From: Candidatus Methylophosphatis haderslevensis
GTDB taxonomy: Bacteria > Pseudomonadota > Gammaproteobacteria > Burkholderiales > Rhodocyclaceae
Length of the DNA: 64,000 bases
Direction: 5' to 3'
Assembly (NCBI GenBank): GCA_016711925.1
Contig: JADJSA010000018.1
Span: 186,001 to 250,000, forward strand
Shown: piece after piece, positions 33,956 to 43,228 of the stretch
Layout: each line of letters starts with the position of its first letter
How positions within the stretch are numbered: the first letter of the stretch is position 1
Notes under the pieces: model-generated
The model's database searches: none
What the model saw: only the letters and a program-made list of their open reading frames with translations
What the model was told of the DNA's origin: nothing
Made by a program: the position numbers and the translations under genes

Positions 33956-34031
33956 GGGATCGGGGGACGATTGCGATGGCGGCATTTTACCCGCAGCGCC
34001 GGCACCGCCTGCCGCACGCTACGCCACGGCG

Positions 34032-34058
34032 TTGACTGGCGAACGTATCGGCTAGAAT
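34032..34058 (+). promoter_or_regulatory. Probable sigma-70 promoter of ilvD
   Basis: TTGACT at 34032-34037 and TAGAAT at 34053-34058, with a short 15-bp spacer, 58 bp before the ilvD start. Confidence 0.4.
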
Positions 34059-34115
34059 CGGGCCGATCATCCTGCCGCCGCAACCCGTGCAGGCAGCCTC
34101 GCGAGAAAGACGACC

Positions 34116-35967
34116 ATGCCCGAATACCGCTCCCGCACCACCACCCACGGCCGCAACATGGCCGGCGCGCGCGCCCTGTGGCGCGCCACCGGCATGAAGG
34201 ACGGCGATTTCGGCAAGCCGATCATCGCCATCGCCAACAGCTTCACCCAGTTCGTGCCGGGCCACGTGCACCTCAAGGATCTCGGCCAGCTGGTCGCGCG
34301 CGAGATCGAGGCCGCCGGCGGCGTGGCCAAGGAATTCAACACCATCGCGGTCGACGACGGCATCGCCATGGGCCACGGCGGCATGCTCTATTCGCTGCCT
34401 TCGCGCGAGCTGATCGCCGACTCGGTCGAGTACATGGTCAACGCCCATTGCGCCGACGCGCTGGTGTGCATCTCCAACTGCGACAAGATCACCCCGGGCA
34501 TGCTGATGGCCGCGCTGCGCCTGAACATTCCGGCGGTGTTCGTCTCGGGCGGGCCGATGGAAGCCGGCAAAGTCCAATTGGGGCCCGAAGGTGATTGCGA
34601 TCGACCTGGTGGACGCCATGGTCAAGGGCGCCGATTCGAACTGCAGCGACGAGGAATCCGATGCCTACGAGCGCTCCGCCTGCCCGACCTGCGGTTCCTG
34701 CTCGGGCATGTTCACCGCCAACTCGATGAACTGCCTGACCGAGGCGCTCGGCCTCTCGCTGCCCGGCAACGGCTCGATCGTCGCCACCCACGCCGACCGC
34801 AAGGAACTGTTCCTGCGCGCCGGCCGGGTGATCGTCGACATCGCCCGGCGTCATTACGAAGGCAACGACGCCTCGGTGCTGCCGCGCTCGATCGCCAGCT
34901 TTGCCGCGTTCGAGAACGCGATGAGCCTCGACGTCGCGATGGGCGGCTCGACCAACACCGTGCTGCACCTGCTGGCCGCCGCGCACGAAGCCGGCGTCGA
35001 TTTCACCATGAAGGATATCGACCGCATCTCGCGCCGTGTGCCCTGCCTGTCGAAAGTGGCGCCGGCGAAATCCGATGTGCATATGGAGGACGTGCATCGC
35101 GCTGGCGGCATCATGGCCATTCTCGGCGAACTCAGCCGCGCCGGCCTGCTCAACTGCGGGCTGCCCACCGTGCATTCCAGAACGATGGGCGAGGCCATCG
35201 CGCACTACGACATCGCGGTCAGTCAAAGCGATGAAGTGAAGGATTTTTACCGCGCCGCGCCGGGCGGCATTCCGACCCAGGTGGCGTTTTCGCAGAGCCG
35301 GCGCTATCCGGAACTCGATGTCGACCGCAAGGGCGGGGTGATCCGCGACAAGGCCAACGCCTTCAGCCAGGACGGCGGGCTGGCCGTGCTCTACGGCAAC
35401 ATCGCGAGGAACGGCTGTATCGTCAAGACCGCCGGTGTGGACGAGTCGATCCTCAAGTTCACCGGCAGCGCGAAAGTCTACGAGAGCCAGGAAGACGCGG
35501 TCAGCGCGATCCTCGGCGACCGGATCGTGGCCGGCGACGTGGTGGTGATCCGCTACGAAGGGCCGAAGGGCGGCCCCGGCATGCAGGAGATGCTCTACCC
35601 CACCAGCTACCTGAAGACCAAGGGCCTGGGCAAGGAATGCGCGCTGCTGACCGACGGCCGCTTCTCCGGCGGCACCTCGGGCCTGTCGATCGGGCACGTC
35701 AGCCCGGAGGCGGCGATGGGCGGCGAGATCGCGCTGATCGAAAATGGCGACACGATCGAGATCGACATCCCCAATCGCAGCATCCACCTGGCCGTCAGCG
35801 CCGAGCAGATGGAGCGCCGCCGCGCCTTGCAGGCGACCCGCGGCGCCGACGCCTGGAAGCCGAAGGACCGTCAGCGGCAGGTTTCTGCCGCGCTGCAGGC
35901 TTACGCCGCCATGACGACCAGCGCCGACACCGGCGCCGTGCGCGACATCGGCCAACTCCGCCGCTGA
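34116..35967 (+). pseudogene. ilvD: Dihydroxy-acid dehydratase, split by a +1 frameshift
   Basis: Two frames encode one protein. The first runs from ATG 34116 (MPEYRSRTTTHGRNMAGARA) through NCDKITPGMLMAALRLNIPA to MEAGKVQLGP at about 34586. The rest resumes one base later at AAG 34588 (KVIAIDLVDAMVKGAD) and continues with ACPTCGSCSGMFTANSMNC to the stop at 35967. Removing one base from the GGGGCCC stretch at 34580-34587 gives a 616-residue protein, the normal IlvD length, with Fe-S cluster cysteines and substrate motifs intact. It catalyses the penultimate step of isoleucine/valine synthesis. As this is normally essential for prototrophy and otherwise undamaged, sequence error is the likeliest cause. 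Confidence 0.92.
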
Positions 35968-35985
35968 GAACCTAGCGCCAGAAAT

Positions 35986-36020
35986 GGGAAAGGCCGCCGA
36001 TGCGGCCTTTCTCCCTTTTG
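35986..36020. terminator. Terminator between ilvD and the GST gene
   Basis: GGGAAAGGCCGC (35986-35997) pairs with GCGGCCTTTCTCCC (36002-36015; one bulged base) around a CGAT loop, followed by TTTT. The A-rich start of the first arm suggests it may also work for the convergent GST gene. Confidence 0.8.
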
Positions 36021-36035
36021 CCTGCGGACTCGTGC

Positions 36036-36653
36036 TCAGGTTGCGCGTTCGCGCGCGTCGGCGGCGCTGCGTGCCGGGCGTGCCCAGAGCGCCTCGGCAT
36101 AGGTTTCGAGCGCCGGCGAGGCATGCGTGACACCGGCCGAACGCGCCCACATCACGGTGTGGGAAATCAGGATGTCGGCGCCGGTGAAGGCATCGCCGAC
36201 CGCGAACCGGCGACCGGCGAGCCGGGCGTCGGCGACTTTGGCGGCGCGGGCAAATTCGCGCAGCGCGGTCGCTTCGATCGCCGGCACCCGCCAGTCGGGC
36301 GGCAGGGCGAAGCGATGCTTGGCGATGGTCCACAGCGGCTGCTCCAGTTCCGACAGCACGAAGAAGCACCACTCGAAGTATTGCGCGCGCAGCGCCTCAT
36401 CGACGGGCACCAGTCCGGCTTGCGGGAAACGCTCCCCGATGTGGGTGAGGATCGCGCCCGACTCGGTAACGACGATGCTGCCGTCGATCAGCGCCGGAAC
36501 CTTGCCGCCGGGGTTCACCGCTAGAAAGGCAGGCGTGCGGTGCTCGCCCTTGAACAGATCGACGTGTTGATAGTCGTACTCGGCAGCCGCTTCCTCAAGC
36601 GCCCAAGCGGCGCGCAGCGAGCGCGTGTTCGGGCAGCCATAGAGTTTGAGCAT
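36036..36653 (-). CDS. Glutathione S-transferase family protein
   Basis: 205 residues from ATG 36653. Thioredoxin-like N-terminal domain MLKLYGCPNTRSLRAAWALE with the NTRS segment at the active site, and the glutathione-contact motifs GKVPALIDGSIVVTESGAIL; the C-terminal helical domain includes FAVGDAFTGADILISHTV. Soluble detoxification or reductase enzyme; substrate unknown. Stands alone between the ilvD terminator and the hydrogenase locus. Confidence 0.9.
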   Translation of the reverse strand: MLKLYGCPNTRSLRAAWALEEAAAEYDYQHVDLFKGEHRTPAFLAVNPGGKVPALIDGSIVVTESGAILTHIGERFPQAGLVPVDEALRAQYFEWCFFVLSELEQPLWTIAKHRFALPPDWRVPAIEATALREFARAAKVADARLAGRRFAVGDAFTGADILISHTVMWARSAGVTHASPALETYAEALWARPARSAADARERAT

Positions 36654-36811
36654 GATGAGATCCCCGGTGGACAGTCCGCCCGATTGGCCGCGACGGCAAG
36701 CCGGCATGGTAGCGGAATCGGCGCGACGTGGTCACCGCCCGAGCGGCGCTGAGCGGCGCAATGGCATACTGGGCGACTTACCGTCACGCGGATTCGCGCA
36801 GCGAGCGCGTC

Positions 36812-37399
36812 ATGACAGACCCGGCCGGCGACATTCTGGTAATCGGCATCGGTAACCTTCTGTGGGCCGACGAAGGCTTCGGCGTCCGCTGCGTCGAGGC
36901 CTTCGACGCCGCCTACGTCGCGCCGCCCGGCATGCGGGTGATCGACGGCGGCACGCAGGGCCTGTACCTGCTGCCTTACGTTACCGCGGCACGGAAAATG
37001 GTGATCTTCGACGCCATCGACTTCGGCCTGCCGCCGGGAACCTTGCGCGTTCTCGAAAACGGCGACGTGCCCGCCTTCATGGGCGCCAAGAAAATGAGCC
37101 TGCATCAGACCGGCTTCCAGGATGTGCTGGCGGCCGCGCGGCTGGTCGGCCGCTTTCCTGAGGAACTGGTGCTGATCGGCTGCCAGCCGGTGGAACTCGA
37201 CGATTACGGCGGCAGCCTGCGCGACGAAGTGAAGGCGCAGATCGAGCCGGCGTTGCGGCTCGCACATGACTGGCTGCGCGCACGGGCAATCGTGCTGGCG
37301 CGGCGCGATGCCACGTCGGCGCGGGCATTGAATCCGGCCGGGCTGGCGATCGATGCCTACGAATCCGGCCTGGCGCAACGCCGTGCTGCCGATCGCTGA
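36812..37399 (+). CDS. hyaD: [NiFe]-hydrogenase maturation endopeptidase (HyaD/HupD/HoxM)
   Basis: 195 residues from ATG 36812. The family motif VIGIGNLLWADEGFGVRCVE carries the nickel-sensing Glu/Asp; a second Asp (IFDAIDFG) and the conserved His (KMSLHQTGFQD) follow. The enzyme cleaves the C-terminal tail of the large subunit once nickel is inserted; the large subunit at 48828 indeed has a 15-residue tail. The C-terminal 35 residues are longer than usual. The stop is one base before hybE. Confidence 0.94.
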   Translation: MTDPAGDILVIGIGNLLWADEGFGVRCVEAFDAAYVAPPGMRVIDGGTQGLYLLPYVTAARKMVIFDAIDFGLPPGTLRVLENGDVPAFMGAKKMSLHQTGFQDVLAAARLVGRFPEELVLIGCQPVELDDYGGSLRDEVKAQIEPALRLAHDWLRARAIVLARRDATSARALNPAGLAIDAYESGLAQRRAADR

Positions 37400-37400
37400 C

Positions 37401-37928
37401 ATGGCTGCCGCAAGTCCACCATCGCCGCACCACGGCAACCCGGCGCCGCAGGTGCGCGCGGTGTTCGAGCACATCTGGCGCACGCGCATGGCGCAGGTGC
37501 CGATACTCAACCCCAAGCTGCAGGTCGACATCGTGGGTTGGCGCGCCTGGCAGGGCGAATGGCTCGGCGTGCTGGTTACGCCGTGGTCGATCAACCTGAT
37601 GCTGTTGCCCGGCAGCGGCGGCAGGTTTCGGAAATTGGCGATGGACGAGCGGCAGAGCTGGTCCTTTCCCTCGGGTAGCTACGATTTCATGGGCGGCGAC
37701 GAGGAAGGGCTGGGCGCCTACCAGATTTGTTCGCTGTTTTCGCCGGTGCTGCAGTTCGACAGCCATGAACAGGCAGTGGCGGCAGCGCGCGCAGCCATCG
37801 ATGCGCTTATGGGTGCCGAATCCGGAGAGGCTGTCGTTGCGGCACGACTTGACAAGGCGCGGGCCGACGTTCAACCGGTCGCCGAGCGGCGGATGTCGCG
37901 CCGACTGTTCCTGCGCGGCGGGCGGTGA
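37401..37928 (+). CDS. hybE: [NiFe]-hydrogenase assembly chaperone HybE/HupJ
   Basis: 175 residues from ATG 37401. The conserved core reads MAQVPILNPKLQVDIVGWRA, then VLVTPWSINLMLLPG, FPSGSYDFMGGDEEGLGAYQ and CSLFSPVLQF. HybE-type chaperones hold the Tat signal of the small subunit, or the large subunit, until both are mature. The extreme C terminus, MSRRLFLRGG, resembles a Tat consensus (S-R-R-x-F-L), echoing SRRAFMK of the small subunit encoded downstream. One base separates it from hyaD. Confidence 0.9.
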   Translation: MAAASPPSPHHGNPAPQVRAVFEHIWRTRMAQVPILNPKLQVDIVGWRAWQGEWLGVLVTPWSINLMLLPGSGGRFRKLAMDERQSWSFPSGSYDFMGGDEEGLGAYQICSLFSPVLQFDSHEQAVAAARAAIDALMGAESGEAVVAARLDKARADVQPVAERRMSRRLFLRGGR

Positions 37929-38065
37929 CCTGCAGGCGACCGGTGGGGGGTCGGACTGCCGATCTTGAAGTTGCGCCGCCCCATTCAATTCGGACCTGGC
38001 GCGGGAATTGCGTGGGTATTTGTTCCGCACAACTCGCCGCGCGGCTGTTCGCAGCGGAGTGACGC

Positions 38066-38407
38066 ATGCATGAGATGTCGCTTGCCGAAGGTATCCTGCA
38101 GGTCATCGACGACGCTGCGCGGGAACAGGGGTTTTCCCGCGTCCGTGTGGTGCGGCTGGAGATCGGGCAATTGTCGGCGGTCGAGGTGGAGGCGTTGCGT
38201 TTCTGTTTCGATGCCGTGACACGCGCTTCGCTGGCTGAAGGCGCGCGGTTGCAGATCGACAGCGTGCCCGGTGCCGGCTGGTGCATGATGTGCAGCAAGA
38301 CCGTCCCGTTGCCGGCCTTGTACGAAGCCTGCCCGCATTGCGGCGGCTACCAGATTCAGCCGACCGCAGGCACCGAAATGCGCGTCAAGGAACTCGAGGT
38401 CGACTAG
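38066..38407 (+). CDS. hypA: Hydrogenase nickel incorporation protein HypA
   Basis: 113 residues, the normal length. MHEMSLAEGILQVIDDAA carries His2, the nickel ligand. The zinc site is CMMC (residues 73-76) with CPHC about 13 residues later. It delivers nickel with HypB to the large-subunit precursor. It follows a 137-bp gap after hybE and precedes hypB by 37 bp. Confidence 0.96.
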   Translation: MHEMSLAEGILQVIDDAAREQGFSRVRVVRLEIGQLSAVEVEALRFCFDAVTRASLAEGARLQIDSVPGAGWCMMCSKTVPLPALYEACPHCGGYQIQPTAGTEMRVKELEVD

Positions 38408-38444
38408 GCGGGGCCGGCCGGCGGACGAATCGAAGGAGAAAATC

Positions 38445-39504
38445 ATGTGCACCACTTGCGGCTGCGGCGCGGGCGAAACCCGGATCGAGGGGGAGGCACC
38501 CGCGCACGACCATGCCGGCGAACACGCCCATGAACATGAGCATGTCGCGGCAGACGGCAGCGTCTACCGCCATGTGCATACGCACACTTCCCATGTTCAC
38601 GCGCATGTTCACTCTCACGCCCATTCGCATCCCCATGCCGACGGGTCGGAGCATGGGCACGAGCACGGCCACGCCGACGCCCATCTGCACGACCATGCCC
38701 GGGGCGCTCCCGACCGGATGGATTTCGGCGGCGGTCTGGCCGGCGCCCACGCGCCGGGCATGTCGCAGGCGCGGATGGTGCAGATCGAGCGCGACATCCT
38801 GTCCAAGAACGACGATTTTGCAGCGCAGAATCGCAAGCGCTTCGACGATCTGGGCGTGTTCGCGCTCAATCTCGTCTCGAGCCCCGGCTCGGGCAAGACC
38901 ACGCTGCTGGTGCGCACCATCGAGGCGCTCAAGTCCAGGCTGCCGCTGGCGGTGATCGAAGGCGACCAGCAAACCAGCTTCGATGCCGAACGCATTCGCG
39001 CCACCGGCGCGCCGGCGATCCAGATCAATACCGGCAAGGGCTGCCATCTCGATGCGCAGATGGTCGGCCGTGCGCTCGATCGGATCGGCCTTGCCGACGG
39101 TTCGGCGCTGATGATCGAAAACGTCGGCAACCTGGTCTGCCCGGCCGCCTTCGATCTGGGCGAGGCGGCACAAGGTCGTCATCCTTTCGGTCACCGAGGG
39201 CGAGGACAAGCCGCTCAAGTATCCGGACATGTTCCGCGCCGCCCGCCTGATGCTGCTCAACAAGGCCGACCTTTTGCCGCACCTGACGTTCAACGCCGAA
39301 CTGGCGATCGACTACGCGCGGCGCATCAATCCGGCACTGAAGGTCATCCGCACCTCGTCGACCAGCGGCGAAGGCTTCGACGAATGGCTGGCCTGGATCG
39401 AGCAGGGCGTTGCCGCACAGCGTACCCGGCGGGCGGCCAATGTCGTCGCCCTGCAAGGCCGGATCGCCGCGCTCGAAGCGGAACTGGCGCAACTCAAGCG
39501 CTGA
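38445..39504 (+). pseudogene. hypB: Hydrogenase nickel-incorporation GTPase HypB, split by a +1 frameshift
   Basis: GAAGGAG precedes ATG 38445. The product starts with MCTTCGC (nickel-binding Cys motif), then a region with 24 histidines between residues 21 and 84, and the P-loop SSPGSGKTTLL at 145-155. The frame holds to CPAAFDLGEA (residue 241, about 39167). The expected continuation HKVVILSVTEGEDKPLKYPD is found one base later (from about 39170) and runs to LAQLKR at 39504. Dropping one G or C from GGCGGCAC restores a 352-residue HypB. HypB hydrolyses GTP to drive nickel insertion. The neighbours are intact, so sequence error is as likely as mutation. Confidence 0.92.
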
Positions 39505-39511
39505 TCGTCCG

Positions 39512-41842
39512 ATGTTGATGGACCCGCGAATCAGCAACCATGCCATGCACATCCGCTGCCGCGGGCTGGTGCAGGGCGTGGGCTTTCGTCCCTTCGTGTG
39601 GCGGCTGGCCAGCGAACTCAATCTGCACGGCTATGTGCGCAACGACGGCGACGGCGTGTTCATCGAGGTCTTCGGCAAGCCCACCGCGCTGGCGCTGTTC
39701 CGCGAACGGCTGGCGCAGGATGCCCCGCCGCGCGCGCATATCGAACGCATCGAGGCTGAGAGCGGTAACCGCACCAGCGCAAACGAGGGCTTCGTGATTG
39801 CCGACAGCGCTCCCGGCGCCAGCGGCGAGATCCGTACCGCGATCGGGCCGGACAGCGCGGTCTGCGACGACTGCCTGGTGGAATTGTTCAGCCCGCGCGA
39901 CCGCCGCCACCGCTATGCATTCATCAACTGCACGCAGTGCGGTCCGCGCTACACCATCACGCGCAGCCTGCCCTACGACCGCGCGCGCACCAGCATGTCG
40001 GCGTTCGTGCAATGCGCGCGCTGCGAGGCCGAATATCGCGATCCGGCGCACCGGCGTTTTCATGCCGAGCCCAACGCCTGCCCCGATTGCGGGCCGCGGC
40101 TGTGGCTGGTCGATGGCGCCGGCCATGAGCTGGCCGCGGGCGATGCGGTGCACGCCACGCTGGCTGCCATACAGCGCGGCGAGGTCGTCGCCATCAAGGG
40201 TCTGGGCGGCTTTCACCTGGCCTGCGACGCGCGCAACGGCGACGCTGTGGCGCGGTTGCGCAGCCGCAAGCAGCGCGAAGAAAAGCCTTTCGCGCTGATG
40301 CTGGCCGGCACCGCATCGGCGCGCGAGTTCGTGCACATCTGCGACGACGAACGCGCAGTGCTCGAATCGCCCGAGCGGCCGATCGTGTTGCTTCAGAAGC
40401 GTCCCGGTGCCGATGCGGCGCTGCCCGGCGTGGCGCCCGGCATCGCGCGGCTCGGCGTCATGCTGCCGTACACGCCGCTGCACTACATGCTGTTCCACGA
40501 GGCGGCCGGACGCTTGACCGGTACCGCGTGGCTCGATTCGGTGCAACCGCTCGCCCTGGTGATGACCAGCGCCAATCCGCATGGCGAACCGCTGGTCGCC
40601 GACAACGCCGAAGCGCTGGCGCGCTTGCAGGGCATTGCCGATCTTTACCTGCTGCACAACCGGGAAATCGTCGCCCGATGCGACGATTCGGTGGTGCGCG
40701 TCGCCGATGACGCCGAACCGTCGTTCGTCCGCCGCGCCCGCGGCTACACGCCCCGGCCGATCAGGCTGGCCCGATCTGTTCCGCCGCTGGTTGCATTCGG
40801 CGGCTGGTACAAGAACAGCGTGGTCCTGACGCGTGGCGACGAGGCCTTCGTCTCGCCGCACATCGGCGACCTCGACAACGCCGCCACCTGCGAGGCGCTG
40901 CTCGAGACCGTCGAACACATGAAGCGTGTGCTCGACATCGAACCGCGTTACGTCGCGCACGACCTGCATCCGGATTTCTTCAGCACCCGCTCGGCGCTTG
41001 CCTATGCGCAGGAACGCGGGCTGCCTGCCCTCGGCGTGCAGCATCATCATGCGCACATCGCCGCCTTGCTCGCCGAGCATCGCGTGGAGCAGCAGGTGCT
41101 GGGGCTGGCCCTCGACGGGGTCGGATTGGGCAGCGACGGCGCGGCATGGGGCGGCGAACTGCTGCGCGTCGACGGCGCGCAGTTCGAACGGCTCGGCCAC
41201 TTGCGCCAGCTCGCCTTGCCCGGCGCCGACCGCGCGGCGCGCGAACCCTGGCGCATGGCGGCGAGTGCGCTGCACGCGCTCGACCAGGGCCAGACAATCG
41301 CCGCCCGCTTCGCCCATCAGCCGGCTGCGGCGACCATTGCCGCGATGCTCGAGCGCGACGCGCGCTGCCCAGCCACCTCCAGCATGGGACGCTGGTTCGA
41401 CGCCGCGGCGGGTTTGCTCGGCGTGCGCGACCTGATGTCCTTCGAGGGGCAGGCGGCGATGCTGCTGGAAGGACTGGCCGAGGAATACGGCGAGGTCGAG
41501 GCGGAAGACTGTTTTGCCGTGCAGGCCGACGGCACCCTCGATCTGCTGCCGCTGCTCGCCGTGCTGAGCGCCGAGCGCGATGCCACGCGCGGGGCGGCGC
41601 GCTTTCATGCGACGCTCGCCGCCGCGCTCGACCTCTGGGTGTGCAAGGCGGCCCAGCAACAGGGCATCGGAACCGTGGCGCTCGGCGGCGGTTGCTTCCT
41701 CAATCGCGTCCTGTCGCGCGGGCTGGGCGCGCGACTGGCCGCGCACGGTCTCGACGTGCTGGCGGCGCGCGCCGTGCCGCCCAACGACGGCGGCCTGTCG
41801 CTCGGCCAGGCCTGGATCGCGGCGCGGCATTTCATGGAGTGA
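39512..41842 (+). CDS. hypF: Carbamoyltransferase HypF
   Basis: 776 residues from ATG 39512. Domains in order: acylphosphatase (RCRGLVQGVGFRPFVWRL), two zinc fingers (CDDCLVEL with CTQCGPRYT; CARCEAEY with CPDCGPRL), a YrdC-like domain (IQRGEVVAIKGLGGFHLACD) and a Kae1-like carbamoyltransferase domain (VQHHHAHIAALLAEH, ALGGGCFLNRVL). HypF turns carbamoyl phosphate into the carbamoyl group that becomes the cyanide ligands on HypE. It starts seven bases after hypB and ends seven before hypC. Confidence 0.96.
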   Translation: MLMDPRISNHAMHIRCRGLVQGVGFRPFVWRLASELNLHGYVRNDGDGVFIEVFGKPTALALFRERLAQDAPPRAHIERIEAESGNRTSANEGFVIADSAPGASGEIRTAIGPDSAVCDDCLVELFSPRDRRHRYAFINCTQCGPRYTITRSLPYDRARTSMSAFVQCARCEAEYRDPAHRRFHAEPNACPDCGPRLWLVDGAGHELAAGDAVHATLAAIQRGEVVAIKGLGGFHLACDARNGDAVARLRSRKQREEKPFALMLAGTASAREFVHICDDERAVLESPERPIVLLQKRPGADAALPGVAPGIARLGVMLPYTPLHYMLFHEAAGRLTGTAWLDSVQPLALVMTSANPHGEPLVADNAEALARLQGIADLYLLHNREIVARCDDSVVRVADDAEPSFVRRARGYTPRPIRLARSVPPLVAFGGWYKNSVVLTRGDEAFVSPHIGDLDNAATCEALLETVEHMKRVLDIEPRYVAHDLHPDFFSTRSALAYAQERGLPALGVQHHHAHIAALLAEHRVEQQVLGLALDGVGLGSDGAAWGGELLRVDGAQFERLGHLRQLALPGADRAAREPWRMAASALHALDQGQTIAARFAHQPAAATIAAMLERDARCPATSSMGRWFDAAAGLLGVRDLMSFEGQAAMLLEGLAEEYGEVEAEDCFAVQADGTLDLLPLLAVLSAERDATRGAARFHATLAAALDLWVCKAAQQQGIGTVALGGGCFLNRVLSRGLGARLAAHGLDVLAARAVPPNDGGLSLGQAWIAARHFME

Positions 41843-41849
41843 TCGGAAC

Positions 41850-42080
41850 ATGTGTCTTGCCATTCCCGCGCGCATCACGGAAAAGCTCTTTGACGACATG
41901 GCGGTCGTCGACCTCGGCGGTGTGCGCAAGGAAATTTCGCTGGCGCTGGTCGACGATGCCGAGATCGGCGACTACGTGATCGTGCACGTCGGTTACGCGC
42001 TGTCGAAGCTCGACGCCGACGAAGCGGCAAAGACGCTGGCGCTGTTTGCCGAAATCGCCGCCGCGTTGCCGCCGCAATGA
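41850..42080 (+). CDS. hypC: Hydrogenase assembly chaperone HypC
   Basis: 76 residues starting MCLAIPARI with the invariant Cys2. The core VVDLGGVRKEISLALVDD and DYVIVHVGYALSKLD is typical. HypC carries the Fe(CN)2CO unit with HypD and passes it to the large subunit. The stop overlaps the hypD start (ATGA). A second member of the family is at 53275. Confidence 0.95.
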   Translation: MCLAIPARITEKLFDDMAVVDLGGVRKEISLALVDDAEIGDYVIVHVGYALSKLDADEAAKTLALFAEIAAALPPQ

Positions 42081-43228
42081 AGTACGTCGACGAATTCCGC
42101 GATGGCGATGTGGCGCGCGGTCTGGCCGCGGCGATCACACGCGAAGCGCGCGCCGATCGCAATTACAGTTTCATGGAGTTCTGCGGCGGCCACACCCACG
42201 CGATCTCGCGCTATGGCGTGACCGATCTGTTGCCGCCCAACGTGCGCATGATCCACGGCCCCGGCTGCCCAGTATGCGTGCTGCCGATCGGGCGCATCGA
42301 TTTGGCGATCGAGCTCGCGCTGGAGCGCGGCGTCACCATCTGCACCTATGGCGACTGCCTGCGGGTGCCGGCTTCCGAAAACCTTTCGCTGCTCAAGGCG
42401 AAAGCCCTGGTCGACAAGTCTCGCGCGGACATCCGCATGATCTATTCGGCGACCGATGCGCTGGCGCTGGCGCGCGCCGAGCCGCAGCGCGAGGTGGTGT
42501 TTTTCGCCATCGGCTTCGAGACCACCACGCCGCCGACCGCGCTGGTCATCCAGCAGGCGAAGGCCGAAGGCCTGACCAACTTCAGCGTGCTGTGCAATCA
42601 CGTGCTGACGCCGGCCGCGATCTCCAACATTCTCGAATCGCCCGAAGTGCGCCAGTACGGCACCCTGCCGCTCGACGGCTTCGTCGGCCCGGCCCACGTC
42701 AGCACCGTCATCGGCTCGCAGCCCTACGAATTCTTCGCCGAGGAATATCGCAAGCCGGTGGTGATCGCCGGCTTCGAGCCGCTCGACGTGATGCAGGCGA
42801 TCCGCATGCTGGTGCGCCAGGTCAATGAGGGCCGCGCCGAGGTCGAGAATGAATTCACCCGCGCGGTCACGCGCGAGGGCAACCTCAAGGCGCAACAACT
42901 GGTGAGCGAGGTGTTCGAGTTGCGCCGCAGCTTCGAGTGGCGCGGGCTGGGCGAAGTGCCCTACTCGGCGCTGCGCATCCGCAGTGCGTATGCGGCACAC
43001 GATGCCGAAGCGAAGTTCGCGCTCGACTACCGGTCGGTGCCGGACAACAAGGCATGCGAATGCGGTGCGATCCTGCGCGGCGTCAAGAAACCGCAGGACT
43101 GCAAATTGTTCGCAACCGTCTGCACGCCGGAAAATCCGATGGGCTCGTGCATGGTGTCGTCCGAGGGCGCGTGCGCCGCGCACTTCACCTACGGACGCTT
43201 CCGCGATATCGATGTCGTGACGATATGA
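42077..43228 (+). CDS. hypD: Hydrogenase maturation Fe-S protein HypD
   Basis: 383 residues. Signatures are MEFCGGHTHAISRYG, IHGPGCPVCVLPIGRID, FFAIGFETTTP, and the C-terminal [4Fe-4S] region with CECG, CKLFATVC and GSC. HypD is the scaffold on which the Fe(CN)2CO moiety is built. Both ends overlap neighbouring genes by four bases, giving tight coupling of hypC, hypD and hypE. Confidence 0.96.
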   Translation: MKYVDEFRDGDVARGLAAAITREARADRNYSFMEFCGGHTHAISRYGVTDLLPPNVRMIHGPGCPVCVLPIGRIDLAIELALERGVTICTYGDCLRVPASENLSLLKAKALVDKSRADIRMIYSATDALALARAEPQREVVFFAIGFETTTPPTALVIQQAKAEGLTNFSVLCNHVLTPAAISNILESPEVRQYGTLPLDGFVGPAHVSTVIGSQPYEFFAEEYRKPVVIAGFEPLDVMQAIRMLVRQVNEGRAEVENEFTRAVTREGNLKAQQLVSEVFELRRSFEWRGLGEVPYSALRIRSAYAAHDAEAKFALDYRSVPDNKACECGAILRGVKKPQDCKLFATVCTPENPMGSCMVSSEGACAAHFTYGRFRDIDVVTI

